From Haloarcula sp. DT43 (GTDB lineage Archaea; Halobacteriota; Halobacteria; Halobacteriales; Haloarculaceae), in the NCBI RefSeq assembly GCF_037078405.1, contig NZ_JAYMGZ010000001.1:434001-498000 (forward strand): DNA of 64,000 nt. The letters run 5' to 3'. How positions within the stretch are numbered: the stretch's first letter is position 1; every line of letters begins with the position of its first letter. Of this stretch, positions 19,648-28,402 are shown in pieces. Made by a program: the position numbers and the translations under genes. The notes beneath the pieces were generated by a model that was not told the DNA's origin, made no database searches, and worked only from the letters and a program-made list of their open reading frames with translations.

Positions 19648-20351
19648 GCTACCGGCCCGGCTCGACGTTCGCCCACCGGCTGGACCCGCGGTCGAAACTG
19701 CTGGTCCAGTTCGGGCTCGCCATCGCCGCGGTCGCCCACCCCACGCTGCCCTGGCTCGTTGGTACGACCGCCTTCGCACTGGGCGCGCTCGCGGCGGCCC
19801 GGCTCTCGCCGCTCGCGGTCCTGCGCTCCTACCGGGTCGTCCTCGCCGTGCTGGCGCTGGCCCCGGTCGTCGCCGGCGTGGCGCTCGGTCCGCCGTGGTT
19901 CCGAGTCGAGCCGGCGCTGCGCTCGGCCCTGTACGTCGGCCGCATCCTCCCGGTGTTGCTGGTCAGCGCCGCCTACCTCACGTCGACGCCGGTCCGGGAC
20001 ACGCGGGCGGCGGTCCAGCGCCTCGTGCCCGGCAAGCCCGGCCGGATTCTCGGGGCCGGGATGGCGCTGGTCGTCCGGCTGTTCCCGCTCGTGCTCGCGG
20101 ACGTCCGGGAGGTGCGCGACGCGATTCACGCTCGCGGCGGCGAGGCGCGCCCGCTGTGGGACCGTGCCCGGTTGCTCGCCGTCCGGGCCTTAGAGCGCAC
20201 GCTCGACCGCTCGGACCGCCTTGCGGTCGCCCTCCGGGCCCGCTGTTTCGCGTGGAACCCGACGCTCCCGCCGCTTGCCTTCGAGAGGCGGGACTACCCG
20301 GTGCTCGCCGTCGGCATCGCGCTGGCGCTGTCGCCGCTGGTGCCGACGTAG
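19641..20351 (+). CDS. bioN: ECF transporter transmembrane coupling subunit (BioN/CbiQ type)
   Basis: A 236-residue EcfT-family membrane protein. It begins MLSYRPGSTFAHRLDPRSKLL, the usual cytoplasmic start before the first helix, and has several hydrophobic segments. The coupling helices contain the EcfT A-R-G-type motifs, seen here in DAIHARGGEARPLW. It links BioY to the ATPase. It is the last gene of the operon and ends 15 bp before the convergent sensor kinase. Confidence 0.92.
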   Translation: MLSYRPGSTFAHRLDPRSKLLVQFGLAIAAVAHPTLPWLVGTTAFALGALAAARLSPLAVLRSYRVVLAVLALAPVVAGVALGPPWFRVEPALRSALYVGRILPVLLVSAAYLTSTPVRDTRAAVQRLVPGKPGRILGAGMALVVRLFPLVLADVREVRDAIHARGGEARPLWDRARLLAVRALERTLDRSDRLAVALRARCFAWNPTLPPLAFERRDYPVLAVGIALALSPLVPT

Positions 20352-20365
20352 CGGCCGGCCCCGCG

Positions 20366-23300
20366 TTACCGCTCCACGACGTCGACGCCGGTGACCTCGA
20401 ACCGCGCACCGCCGTCGCGCCCCTCCTCGGCGGTCACGGTCCAGCCGTGGGCGTCGGCGATTTCCGCGACAATCCAGAGCCCGAACCCGGTGCCGTCGTC
20501 GGACGTGGAGTAGCCGGTCTCGAACACGCGCGAGCGGTCCGCCTCGTCGATGCCGTCGCCGTCGTCTTCGACGTAGAACCCGTCGTCGAAGTCACCGACG
20601 GTCACGGTCACGCCGTCGCCGCCGTGTTCCACGGCGTTGCTGAACAGGTTTTCGAGCAGCCGCTCCACCCGGATTCTGTCGGCGCGAACGACGGCGTCGG
20701 TCTCGACGACGAGGTCGGCGGTCTCGGCCCCGACGTTGTGCCAGCACCGGTCGGCCGTGTCGCCGAGCGGGACGACACCGGCGTCGACCGCCGACTGGCT
20801 CTCACGTGCGCCCGCCAGCAGGTCGTCGATGAGCGTCCGCATCCGTTCGAGCGCGTCGCTGGCGCTGTCGAGGTGCTCGCTGGCCCGCTCCTGTCGGGCC
20901 AGTTCGATTCGCCCCTCGGCGACGGACAGGGGGTTCCGGAGGTCGTGGCTGACGATGCTCGTGAACTCCTCTAAGCGCTCGTTCGTGGCTTCGAGCTCCC
21001 GCTCACGGCGCTTGCGCTCGGTGATGTCGCGGTCGATGCCGACGGCCCGGGCCGGCGACCCGTCGCCGCCGGACTCGACGCGGCCTTTCGCCACCATCCA
21101 GCGGACCTCGCCGTCACGGACGATTCGGAACTCCGCCTCGTAGGTCCCGGTCTCGACCGCCGACTCGATTCGGGCCGTCACCTCCGACTGGTCTTCGGAG
21201 TGGACGAGGGGCAAAAACTCGTCCAGCGTCTCGATGTCGGTGCCGTACAGCGTCTCGGAGCTGGGGTAGTACGACAGCTCGCCGGACTCGAACTCACGGT
21301 CCCAGACGACCGCGTTGGTGGTCTCGAGCGCCATCTCCATCCGCTCGCGCGTCTCCTCCAGTTCCCGCTCCCGGAGCTTCCGGTCGGTGATGTCCTGGAT
21401 AGAGCCCCGGAGCGCGACCACCTCGCCGCCCTCGGTGATTGGCTCACACAGCGCCCGGACCCACCGACAGTCGTCGTCGTCGCCGATGCGCACCTCCATG
21501 TCGTAGCCCTCGGCCGTCGCTATCGCCCGCTGGAACTCCGTCGTGACCGTCTCCCTGTCGTCGGGGTGGTACAGGTCGACGATGGACTCGACGCTCAGCT
21601 CCGCCCCCGGCGGCAGGTCGTGTATCCGGTAGAACTCGCATGTCGCGGTTAGCTCCGGGGGCTCGACCGTCACGTCGACCTCCCAGCCGCCGACGTTCGC
21701 GGTCCGCTGGGCCTGGTCGAGGAGTTCCTTCGTCCGCGTCAGTTCCTGCTCGCGGCGCTTGCGTTCGGTGATGTCCCGCCCGATGCCGGCGAGCATCGGG
21801 TTTCCGTCGGGGTCTTCGACGCGGGTCGCCGTGAACTCGTGGGGGAGCCGCTCCCCCGACTTCGTGATGAACGGCGCTTCCACCCGGGCGGTGCCGTCCT
21901 CGAACACCGATTCGATGGCGGCCGCGATGCGGTCCTGGTAGTCCGCGGGGAAGAACTCGCTCCCGTGGGTCCCGGCCACCTCCGCGGCCGAGTAGCCGGT
22001 CACGTCCAGGAGGCTCTCGTTCCAGCGCCGGAAACAGCCGTCGCTGTCGAGGACGTAGAACACGTCGTCGATTGCGTCCAGCATGTCGTCGGTGTACTGC
22101 TTGTACCGTTCGAGGCGCTGCTCGCGTTGCTGGCGTTCGAGTTCGTAGCCCACCCACTGTGCCGCGAGGTGGACGAACGTCTTCTCGTCCTCGGTGAAGG
22201 GGGCCTCGCGGGGCGACCGGTCGACGAAACAGAGCGTGCCCGCGTGACCGCCACGGACCCGGACCTCGCCACTGATGTACGTCTCGTACTCCCAGCGCTC
22301 GTATGCCGGGTCGCCCTCCCACCCCTCTTCGGACGCGTTCGCGACCGCCATGACGGCCCCCGTGTCGACGTTCTTCCGGCAGTACGACTCCGACAGCGGC
22401 GTGACGGTCCCCGGCTCGAGCCGGTCGTCGGCTCCGCTGGCGTGACGGATGACGAACTCGTCGCGTTCGATATCGTTCGCCGACAGGAACGCGGCGGCGG
22501 TCCCCAGCCGTTCCCGCCCCAGGTCCAGAACGGCCTGGACCTTCTCCTCGAAGGACGCGTCGGCGTCGGCGCTAATCTCGTAGAGGGTCCGGAGCGTCTG
22601 GTTGTGCTCCGCGAGCTGGTCCTTGGTGGCTTCGAGTTCGCGCTGGCGCTTCCGCCGCTCGGTCACGTCGCGGGCGAACCCGGCCATGCGGACCATCTCG
22701 CCATCGTCGTTCGTGACGGGTTCGCCCTGTATCCACACCCAGCGCTGGTACTCCTCCTCGGCGTTGACGCGACACTCGACGTCGGCCGACTCGCCGCGCA
22801 TGAGCCGCCGCAGCGCGTCTTTTATCATCTCTCGGTCCTCGGGGTGGACGCCGTGCAGGAAGTCACAGGGGTCCTCCCGGAGGTCGGCCACCGACCGCCC
22901 CCAGATGTCCTCGTAGGCGGAGTTGATGACGAGCAGTTCGTTCAGGTCCGCCGTGAATTCCCAGAGGATGTCGTTGGTCGCCTCCGTGAGTTCGCGGACG
23001 CGGCGCTCGGACTCGGCGGCCTGTCGCCGCGCGCGGTACTCCGAGACCGCGTTCTCGATGCGATTCGCCAGGAGTTCGTACACCTCGGCCCCGAAGGACT
23101 TCTGCAGGTAGTCGGTCACCCCCATCGAGATGGCCTCGCTGGCTACCTCCTCGCTGCCCTTGCCGGTGAACAGGATGAACGGCAGGTCCGGGTTCGTCTC
23201 CCGAATCGCGCCGAGCAGTTCGACGCCGGTCATCCTCGGCATGTCGTAGTCCGAGACCACGGCGTCGAACTCCGCCTCGTCGAGCCTGTCGAGCCCGCGG

Positions 23301-23467
23301 CGCGCGCTGGTTGCGGTTTCGACGGTGATGCGGTCGTCCGCGGCCTCCAGGGAGTCCGCCGCGACGGCCACGAAGTCCGGGTCGTCGTCGACGTGTAACA
23401 CCCGAATCCGGTCGCCGACGGCGGCCGTCTCGGTGTCGAGATGTCGACCGCGAAGGGCCTCGCTCAT
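20366..23467 (-). CDS. hybrid sensor: receiver, multiple PAS, GAF and histidine kinase
   Basis: A 1033-residue cytoplasmic protein with no membrane segment. Order: receiver domain (about 20-135; phospho-acceptor Asp73 in VSDYDMP), PAS near 150-280, GAF near 310-455 (DLGRERLGTAAAFLSANDIE), three further PAS units, each ending in an R-D-I-T-E-R-K type linker, then a HisKA helix with phospho-accepting His841 (SIVSHDLRNPLSV) and a HATPase with GTGFGLWIVAEIADAHGW. The start is the ATG at 23467; an upstream GTG (23482) is in frame but unnecessary. It probably integrates redox or light-type cytoplasmic signals. No cognate output regulator is nearby. Confidence 0.92.
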   Translation of the reverse strand: MSEALRGRHLDTETAAVGDRIRVLHVDDDPDFVAVAADSLEAADDRITVETATSARRGLDRLDEAEFDAVVSDYDMPRMTGVELLGAIRETNPDLPFILFTGKGSEEVASEAISMGVTDYLQKSFGAEVYELLANRIENAVSEYRARRQAAESERRVRELTEATNDILWEFTADLNELLVINSAYEDIWGRSVADLREDPCDFLHGVHPEDREMIKDALRRLMRGESADVECRVNAEEEYQRWVWIQGEPVTNDDGEMVRMAGFARDVTERRKRQRELEATKDQLAEHNQTLRTLYEISADADASFEEKVQAVLDLGRERLGTAAAFLSANDIERDEFVIRHASGADDRLEPGTVTPLSESYCRKNVDTGAVMAVANASEEGWEGDPAYERWEYETYISGEVRVRGGHAGTLCFVDRSPREAPFTEDEKTFVHLAAQWVGYELERQQREQRLERYKQYTDDMLDAIDDVFYVLDSDGCFRRWNESLLDVTGYSAAEVAGTHGSEFFPADYQDRIAAAIESVFEDGTARVEAPFITKSGERLPHEFTATRVEDPDGNPMLAGIGRDITERKRREQELTRTKELLDQAQRTANVGGWEVDVTVEPPELTATCEFYRIHDLPPGAELSVESIVDLYHPDDRETVTTEFQRAIATAEGYDMEVRIGDDDDCRWVRALCEPITEGGEVVALRGSIQDITDRKLRERELEETRERMEMALETTNAVVWDREFESGELSYYPSSETLYGTDIETLDEFLPLVHSEDQSEVTARIESAVETGTYEAEFRIVRDGEVRWMVAKGRVESGGDGSPARAVGIDRDITERKRRERELEATNERLEEFTSIVSHDLRNPLSVAEGRIELARQERASEHLDSASDALERMRTLIDDLLAGARESQSAVDAGVVPLGDTADRCWHNVGAETADLVVETDAVVRADRIRVERLLENLFSNAVEHGGDGVTVTVGDFDDGFYVEDDGDGIDEADRSRVFETGYSTSDDGTGFGLWIVAEIADAHGWTVTAEEGRDGGARFEVTGVDVVER

Positions 23468-23545
23468 AGTCACTCGGTTCACAAGTCACTGCAAAAACAC
23501 TTCTGTTGGTGACGCGTCGCCACGAGCGAGCCGGCGGTCGAGGTG

Positions 23546-24340
23546 TCAGTCTGCCGCCCGGCCGCCGCCCCCGGCGTACGCGCGGGTCACGTCCACCAGC
23601 GCCTTCCGGAACTCGGACTCGTCCGGCTCGGGCGACAGCGAGGCGAAGTGGCGCTTGAACTCCGCGAGGTCGACCGACTCCGCGTCCTGGGCCGCCGCGT
23701 GGGCGAGGTCGTACAGCCGGTGGTCCGGCCCGACCAGGTCGTGGCGCTCACACAGCGCCAGCGCGAACGCCGCGTTGACGGCCGTGATGTCGGGGTCCGC
23801 AGCGGGCGTCAGCCGTGCGGGGGGCTTGCCGGGCCGCCGCGTCCGCGTCGGCGAGTCGGCCCGGTCTATCGAGGGCGGGTCGCCGGGCCGGTCCGCGACG
23901 GCGGCCGCGAGGCTGGCCTCCAGGAACGGCACCAGTTTGTCGCCGGGCACCACCGGCATCCAGATGTCGTCGGCGTAGACGTCTTTCATGTGGTTCGCTA
24001 TCTGGTAGCAGTGCGTGAGCTTCCGCTGTTCGACCGAGTGGCCCGCCAGCGCGAGGTAGATGGCCTCCCGCGTCGACTGGGTGTGTGAGGGGTGCTCGCG
24101 CTCGTGGTGGTGCATGTGCGCGTACTCGTGGAGGGCCAGTTCGCGGGCCATCGCGCTCGTGGCGGCCTGCCGGGAGATTGTCAGCCGGTGGGCGTCGTCG
24201 CTGTGGCTGACCCGCGTCCGCTCGTCGGGGTCTTCGCGGACCCGGACGGTCACCGGTCGCTCTAGGTCGTGTTCCGTCGAGAAGAGGTCCCTCGCTCCGA
24301 GAAACGGTTCGGCCGGTCCACCCTGCACGTGCACGTCCAT
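23546..24340 (-). CDS. DUF5781-type protein with a zincin-like HEYAH motif
   Basis: A 264-residue soluble protein that I match to the haloarchaeal DUF5781 family from memory. Residues 71-75 read HEYAH, an HExxH zinc-protease-like motif, inside ARELALHEYAHMHHHEREHP, and a downstream helix is YLALAGHSVEQRKLTHCYQI. The middle (about 150-175) is a variable proline/arginine-rich linker; the C-terminal part is helical (DITAVNAAFALALCERHD). Function unknown. The start MDVHVQGGPAEPF at 24340 is preferred; ATGs at 24355 and 24364 are also in frame. Confidence 0.8.
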   Translation of the reverse strand: MDVHVQGGPAEPFLGARDLFSTEHDLERPVTVRVREDPDERTRVSHSDDAHRLTISRQAATSAMARELALHEYAHMHHHEREHPSHTQSTREAIYLALAGHSVEQRKLTHCYQIANHMKDVYADDIWMPVVPGDKLVPFLEASLAAAVADRPGDPPSIDRADSPTRTRRPGKPPARLTPAADPDITAVNAAFALALCERHDLVGPDHRLYDLAHAAAQDAESVDLAEFKRHFASLSPEPDESEFRKALVDVTRAYAGGGGRAAD

Positions 24341-24510
24341 GTGTCTCGTTATCATGGGGTGCATGGCTATTAATCCACGGTTCGGGGCAGTGTTGTCTCG
24401 GGGGCCGAATCCGCCGGCGGGCGCTCGGGGCCTCCGCTCGTGCTGATTGCGAGACTATCCCACGCGAACCGCCGGATTTCGAGCGGTCGCGGCCGTAGTG
24501 AAACACTATC

Positions 24511-24517
24511 CTTTTGA
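24511..24517 (+). promoter_or_regulatory. TATA-like box of the EF-2 gene
   Basis: CTTTTGA lies 27-33 bp before the EF-2 ATG at 24544. The spacing fits a leaderless transcript, but the box is a weak match. Confidence 0.4.
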
Positions 24518-24543
24518 CCCTGCTGTTGATAGAAAGCTGTATA

Positions 24544-26730
24544 ATGGGCCGACGTAAGAAAATCGTCCAGGAATGTGAGACACTGATGGACGACCCGGAG
24601 CACATCCGGAACATCGCCATCGCTGCTCACGTCGATCACGGAAAGACGACACTGACGGACAATCTGCTGGCCGGTGCCGGCATGATTTCCGACGACACCG
24701 CCGGCGAACAGCTGGCGATGGACACCGAGGAAGACGAACAGGAACGCGGTATCACCATCGACGCGGCCAACGTCTCGATGACCCACGAGTACGAGGACCA
24801 GAACCACCTCATCAACCTCATCGACACCCCCGGCCACGTCGACTTCGGTGGCGACGTGACCCGCGCGATGCGTGCCGTCGACGGCGCGCTGGTGGTCGTC
24901 GACGCCGTCGAGGGCGCGATGCCCCAGACCGAGACGGTGCTCCGGCAGGCCCTGCGCGAGGGCGTCAAGCCGACGCTGTTCATCAACAAGGTCGACCGCC
25001 TCATCTCCGAGCTCCAGGAGGGGCCCGAGGAGATGCAGGAGCGCCTGCTCGCGGTCATCCAGGACGTCAACGACCTCATCCGCGGCATGACCGAAGAGAT
25101 GGACGACATCGAGGACTGGACGGTCTCCGTCGAGGAAGGGACCGTCGGCTTCGGCTCCGCGCTGTACAAGTGGGGCGTCTCGATGCCGTCGATGCAGCGG
25201 ACCGGCATGGACTTCGGCGAAATCATGGAGCTCGAACGCAACGACAAGCGCCAGGAACTCCACGAGCGCACGCCGCTGTCCGACGTGGTTCTGGACATGG
25301 TGTGTGAACACTTCCCGAACCCCGTCGACGCTCAGCCCCGCCGTGTCCCGCGTATCTGGCGTGGCGACGCCGAGTCCGAACTCGCAGAGGACATGCGGCT
25401 GGTCAACGAGGACGGCGAAGTCGTCCTGATGGTCACCGACATCGGCGTTGACCCCCACGCCGGCGAGATCGCCGCCGGCCGTGTCTTCTCCGGCACGCTG
25501 GAGAAGGGTCAGGAGCTGTACGTCTCCGGGACCGCTGGCAAGAACCGCATCCAGAGCGTCGGCATCTACATGGGTGGCGAGCGCGAGGAAGTCGACCGCG
25601 TCCCCGCCGGCAACATCGCCGCCGTCACGGGCCTCAAGGACGCCATCGCCGGCTCTACCGTTTCCAGCGTCGAGATGACTCCCTTCGAGTCCATCGAGCA
25701 CATCTCGGAGCCGGTCATCACGAAGTCCGTCGAGGCACAGAACATGGACGACCTGCCGAAGCTCATCGAGACGCTCCAGCAGGTCGCCAAGGAAGACCCG
25801 ACCATCCAGGTCGAAATCAACGAGGACACCGGCGAGCACCTCATCTCCGGCCAGGGCGAACTGCACCTGGAAGTCATCGGCCAGCGCATCGAGCGCAACC
25901 AGGGCATCCCGATAAACACCGGTGAGCCCATCGTCGTCTACCGCGAGGCCCCACAGAGCGAGAGCCGCGAGGTCGAGGGCATCTCGCCGAACCGCCACAA
26001 CCGCTTCTACATCTCCGTCGAGCCGCTTGGCGACGACATCGTCGAGACCATCAAGATGGGCGAGGCGTCGATGGACATGCCCGAACTGGAGCGCCGTGAA
26101 GCGCTGCAGGAGGCCGGCATGGACAAGGACGACTCCCAGAACATCGAGCACATCCACGGGACCAACATCCTCCTCGACGAGACGAAGGGGATTCAGCACC
26201 TCAACGAGACGATGGAGCTCGTCATCGAGGGCCTCGAAGAGGCGCTTGACGACGGGCCGCTCGCCTCCGAGCCGGTCCAGGGCTCCCTGCTGCGCCTCCA
26301 CGACGCCCGTCTCCACGAGGACGCCATCCACCGCGGTCCGGCTCAGGTCATCCCCGCGGTGCGTGAGGCCGTCCACAACGCGCTCATCGACGCACGCATC
26401 AAGCTCCTGGAGCCGATTCAGGAGGTCCGCATCGACGTGCCCAACGACCACATGGGTGCCGCGAGCGGCGAGATTCAGGGCCGCCGTGGCCGCGTCGACG
26501 ACATGTACCAGGAAGGCGACCTGATGGTCGTCGAGGGCGTCGCGCCCGTCGACGAGATGATCGGCTTCTCCTCCGACATCCGCTCGGCCACCGAGGGCCG
26601 CGCCTCCTGGAACACCGAGAACGCCGGCTTCCAGGTTCTCGCCGACAACCTCCAGCCCGACAAGATCAGCGAGATTCGCGAGCGTAAGGGCATGAAGCAG
26701 GAACTCAACCCGGCCATCGACTACTTCTAG
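24544..26730 (+). CDS. fusA: translation elongation factor 2 (aEF-2)
   Basis: The 728-residue translocase GTPase. G1 is AHVDHGKTT (residues 28-36), G3 is DTPGHVDF and G4 is NKVD. Domain IV contains [13 protein letters not shown], in which His596 is the residue converted to diphthamide in archaea and eukaryotes. The C terminus ends [17 protein letters not shown], typical of archaeal EF-2. The start [20 protein letters not shown] fits the family. The gene normally sits next to rps7; here it has its own promoter and is followed by a run of hairpins. Confidence 0.98.
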   Translation: MGRRKKIVQECETLMDDPEHIRNIAIAAHVDHGKTTLTDNLLAGAGMISDDTAGEQLAMDTEEDEQERGITIDAANVSMTHEYEDQNHLINLIDTPGHVDFGGDVTRAMRAVDGALVVVDAVEGAMPQTETVLRQALREGVKPTLFINKVDRLISELQEGPEEMQERLLAVIQDVNDLIRGMTEEMDDIEDWTVSVEEGTVGFGSALYKWGVSMPSMQRTGMDFGEIMELERNDKRQELHERTPLSDVVLDMVCEHFPNPVDAQPRRVPRIWRGDAESELAEDMRLVNEDGEVVLMVTDIGVDPHAGEIAAGRVFSGTLEKGQELYVSGTAGKNRIQSVGIYMGGEREEVDRVPAGNIAAVTGLKDAIAGSTVSSVEMTPFESIEHISEPVITKSVEAQNMDDLPKLIETLQQVAKEDPTIQVEINEDTGEHLISGQGELHLEVIGQRIERNQGIPINTGEPIVVYREAPQSESREVEGISPNRHNRFYISVEPLGDDIVETIKMGEASMDMPELERREALQEAGMDKDDSQNIEHIHGTNILLDETKGIQHLNETMELVIEGLEEALDDGPLASEPVQGSLLRLHDARLHEDAIHRGPAQVIPAVREAVHNALIDARIKLLEPIQEVRIDVPNDHMGAASGEIQGRRGRVDDMYQEGDLMVVEGVAPVDEMIGFSSDIRSATEGRASWNTENAGFQVLADNLQPDKISEIRERKGMKQELNPAIDYF

Positions 26731-26749
26731 ACCACCTTTTTCCGGTTCG

Positions 26750-26770
26750 GGTGAGCGCACAGCGCTCACC
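26750..26770. terminator. perfect hairpin with three-base loop after EF-2
   Basis: GGTGAGCGC (26750-26758) and GCGCTCACC (26762-26770) pair fully around the loop ACA, 20 bp after the EF-2 stop. It lies between two convergent genes, so it may act in 3'-end formation or mRNA protection. A T-rich run (CCTTTTT) precedes it. Confidence 0.5.
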
Positions 26771-26799
26771 ACTCACCGCAAAAACGTGGGCGAAAAAGG

Positions 26800-26822
26800 C
26801 GCGAATCGCGAGGCGATTCGCG
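26800..26822. repeat. perfect hairpin with three-base loop
   Basis: CGCGAATCGC (26800-26809) and GCGATTCGCG (26813-26822) pair perfectly over ten bases around the loop GAG. It is the second of three hairpins in 100 bp between EF-2 and the convergent M48-like gene. Confidence 0.55.
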
Positions 26823-26827
26823 GGAAA

Positions 26828-26848
26828 CCGCGCGCCGGCGGCGCGCGG
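26828..26848. repeat. perfect GC hairpin with three-base loop
   Basis: CCGCGCGCC (26828-26836) and GGCGCGCGG (26840-26848) pair perfectly around the loop GGC. It is the third hairpin of the run and the one nearest the 3' end of the M48-like gene on the other strand. Confidence 0.55.
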
Positions 26849-26894
26849 TACGCTCGTCGTCCCGTTCTGCTCTCGTTCCGCTACAGCAACGGTT

Positions 26895-27998
26895 TTACTC
26901 CGCCGCTTGCTCCCGCAATCGGTCGATTCGGTTCCCCAGCGGCGGCGACTTCGAGAACGGGTTGGCGAACCGTCGCCGGGACGGCTCCATGTCGTGGACG
27001 GCGGCGTACCGTTCGAGTGCGTCGGCGACGGCATCCGGGCCGACGCGGTCGGCCGCGTGGTCGTCGGCCGCGCGGACGCCCCGTCGGGCGACCCACAGGC
27101 TTCCCACGACGAGGCCGAGGCTCACGCCGACGAGGGGCCACAGCGGGCCGACATCGGCCAGTGCCACGAACAGCGGGACCAGCGTGAGGAGCAGGCCCCC
27201 GACGACCCGGGCGAGCACCCGGGCGTCCTGGCGGCCGGCCTGGACCGCGAGCAGGGCCGTCGCCGTCTCGTCGTCGAACGCGTCGAGGAACGTGCTCGTC
27301 ACGAACAGACGACGGTAGCCCGGGACCCCGCGGACGGTCGTGTCCGCCATCTCCTCCCGGTCGGTGTCGAGAATCCGAACGTCCCGGACCGTCAGTCCCG
27401 CCCGCTCCCGGAGGCGATTCAGCGTCGCTCCGGTCGACTCGTCCGGTCTCCGCACGGACCGAACGACCGGGATAATCCAGGGGGCCGCGGCCTGCACGGC
27501 GACGACGAGCACGGCGACGGCGGCCAGCAGGACGACCGACGGCAGTCCGGTTTCGAGCGGTGCGATGACGACCGTCGCGAAAACCGATAGCCCGAGGACG
27601 TACCGCCCCATCCGGGCGAGCGCCCGGCCGGTCGAGAGCTCGATGTCCCGGACGCTGCGGACGCCCCGAACCGTCGGCGCGTACGCAGCCAGTCCGACAG
27701 CGCCCGCGACGAGCAGTTCGATGAACGTCGCCAGCAGCGTGCCGACCGTTCCTGTCCCTCCGCCGGCCACTGCGTAGCCGAACCCGAGCAGTCGAAAGAC
27801 GGCGTACGACAGCAGGGCGAACGGGAGCAGGACCCCGAGGTACAGCTGCCGATACCTGGCGACGGGGTTCGAGAGTCGCTGTACGATTGCGCTGCCGAGC
27901 GCGCCGAGGGAGAGGCCGATGACGGCGAGGACGACGACGAGGAACACTGCCGTACCGACCGCTATCGGAGGGGACTGGAGGGCGTACACGCATGACAT
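26895..27998 (-). CDS. M48-peptidase-like membrane protein lacking the catalytic motif
   Basis: A 367-residue protein starting MSCVYALQSPPIAVGTAVFL. Five or so membrane helices fill the first 190 residues, then a soluble domain resembling the CAAX-prenyl protease/HtpX (M48) fold: LRERAGLTVRDVRILD, GVPGYRRLFVTSTFLDAFDD and the closing SPPLGNRIDRLREQ. Where active M48 enzymes have HExxH directly after a TSTFLDAFDD-like helix, this protein reads TATALLAVQAGRQD, and the third zinc ligand region is RAADDHAADR. So it is probably a non-catalytic homologue. Two more membrane helices follow. Function unknown. Confidence 0.75.
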   Translation of the reverse strand: MSCVYALQSPPIAVGTAVFLVVVLAVIGLSLGALGSAIVQRLSNPVARYRQLYLGVLLPFALLSYAVFRLLGFGYAVAGGGTGTVGTLLATFIELLVAGAVGLAAYAPTVRGVRSVRDIELSTGRALARMGRYVLGLSVFATVVIAPLETGLPSVVLLAAVAVLVVAVQAAAPWIIPVVRSVRRPDESTGATLNRLRERAGLTVRDVRILDTDREEMADTTVRGVPGYRRLFVTSTFLDAFDDETATALLAVQAGRQDARVLARVVGGLLLTLVPLFVALADVGPLWPLVGVSLGLVVGSLWVARRGVRAADDHAADRVGPDAVADALERYAAVHDMEPSRRRFANPFSKSPPLGNRIDRLREQAAE

Positions 27999-28093
27999 GC
28001 TTCGCCGTTGCGCAAAAAACGTAGCGCTCCGCCGGCAGTCCCTGTCACGTCGGGACCCCACGCTTAGGTCGCCCGGCACCGAACGGGCAGGGT

Positions 28094-28315
28094 ATGAGCG
28101 ACCGCTTGCATCAGATTGTGGACCTCCTCGTGGCCGCCGTCATCGCCGGCACGTCGACGTTCATCTGGAGTTTCGTCCTGCCGACGGGGCTGGCGCTGAC
28201 GCTCGCGGGGATGTTCGCGGCGATGTACTACTTCTCGCGCAACCCCTGGGGGTCGACCCGCGGCGAGGCGTACAACGAGTGGATCGACGACCTGTACGAC
28301 CGCTTTCTGCCATAG
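28094..28315 (+). CDS. small membrane protein, conserved in Halobacteria
   Basis: A 73-residue protein with two hydrophobic helices (about residues 8-27 and 29-47: VAAVIAGTSTFIWSFVLP, LALTLAGMFAAMYYF) and a charged C-terminal tail with NPWGSTRGEAYNEWIDDLYD. The gene stands alone between the divergent M48-like gene and the ACT-hom operon. Function unknown; good codon character supports it as real. Confidence 0.75.
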   Translation: MSDRLHQIVDLLVAAVIAGTSTFIWSFVLPTGLALTLAGMFAAMYYFSRNPWGSTRGEAYNEWIDDLYDRFLP

Positions 28316-28334
28316 ACGCGACCAAACGGACGGT

Positions 28335-28343
28335 TTCTTATAG
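28335..28343 (+). promoter_or_regulatory. TATA-like box of the ACT-hom operon
   Basis: TTCTTATAG lies 24-32 bp before the ATG of an 11-codon ORF (28367) and 56 bp or more before the ACT gene. The spacing predicts a transcript that starts at the short ORF rather than at the ACT gene. Confidence 0.55.
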
Positions 28344-28366
28344 GTGCCCCTGCTGAGTCACCCACA

Positions 28367-28402
28367 ATGAGCCGAGATACCCAGGAGGTGAGCGGGCGAT
28401 GA
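28367..28402 (+). CDS. possible 11-residue leader ORF ahead of the ACT-hom operon
   Basis: ATG to TGA encodes MSRDTQEVSGR. The TATA box at 28335-28343 is at leaderless distance from this ATG, and the stop overlaps the start of the ACT gene as ATGA (28399-28402). Inside it, GGAGGTGA (28384-28391) could serve as a Shine-Dalgarno site for the ACT gene, eight bases or so before its start. It may couple translation rather than make a functional peptide. It holds only one Thr and no Met run, so a classical attenuator is not evident. Confidence 0.4.
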   Translation: MSRDTQEVSGR

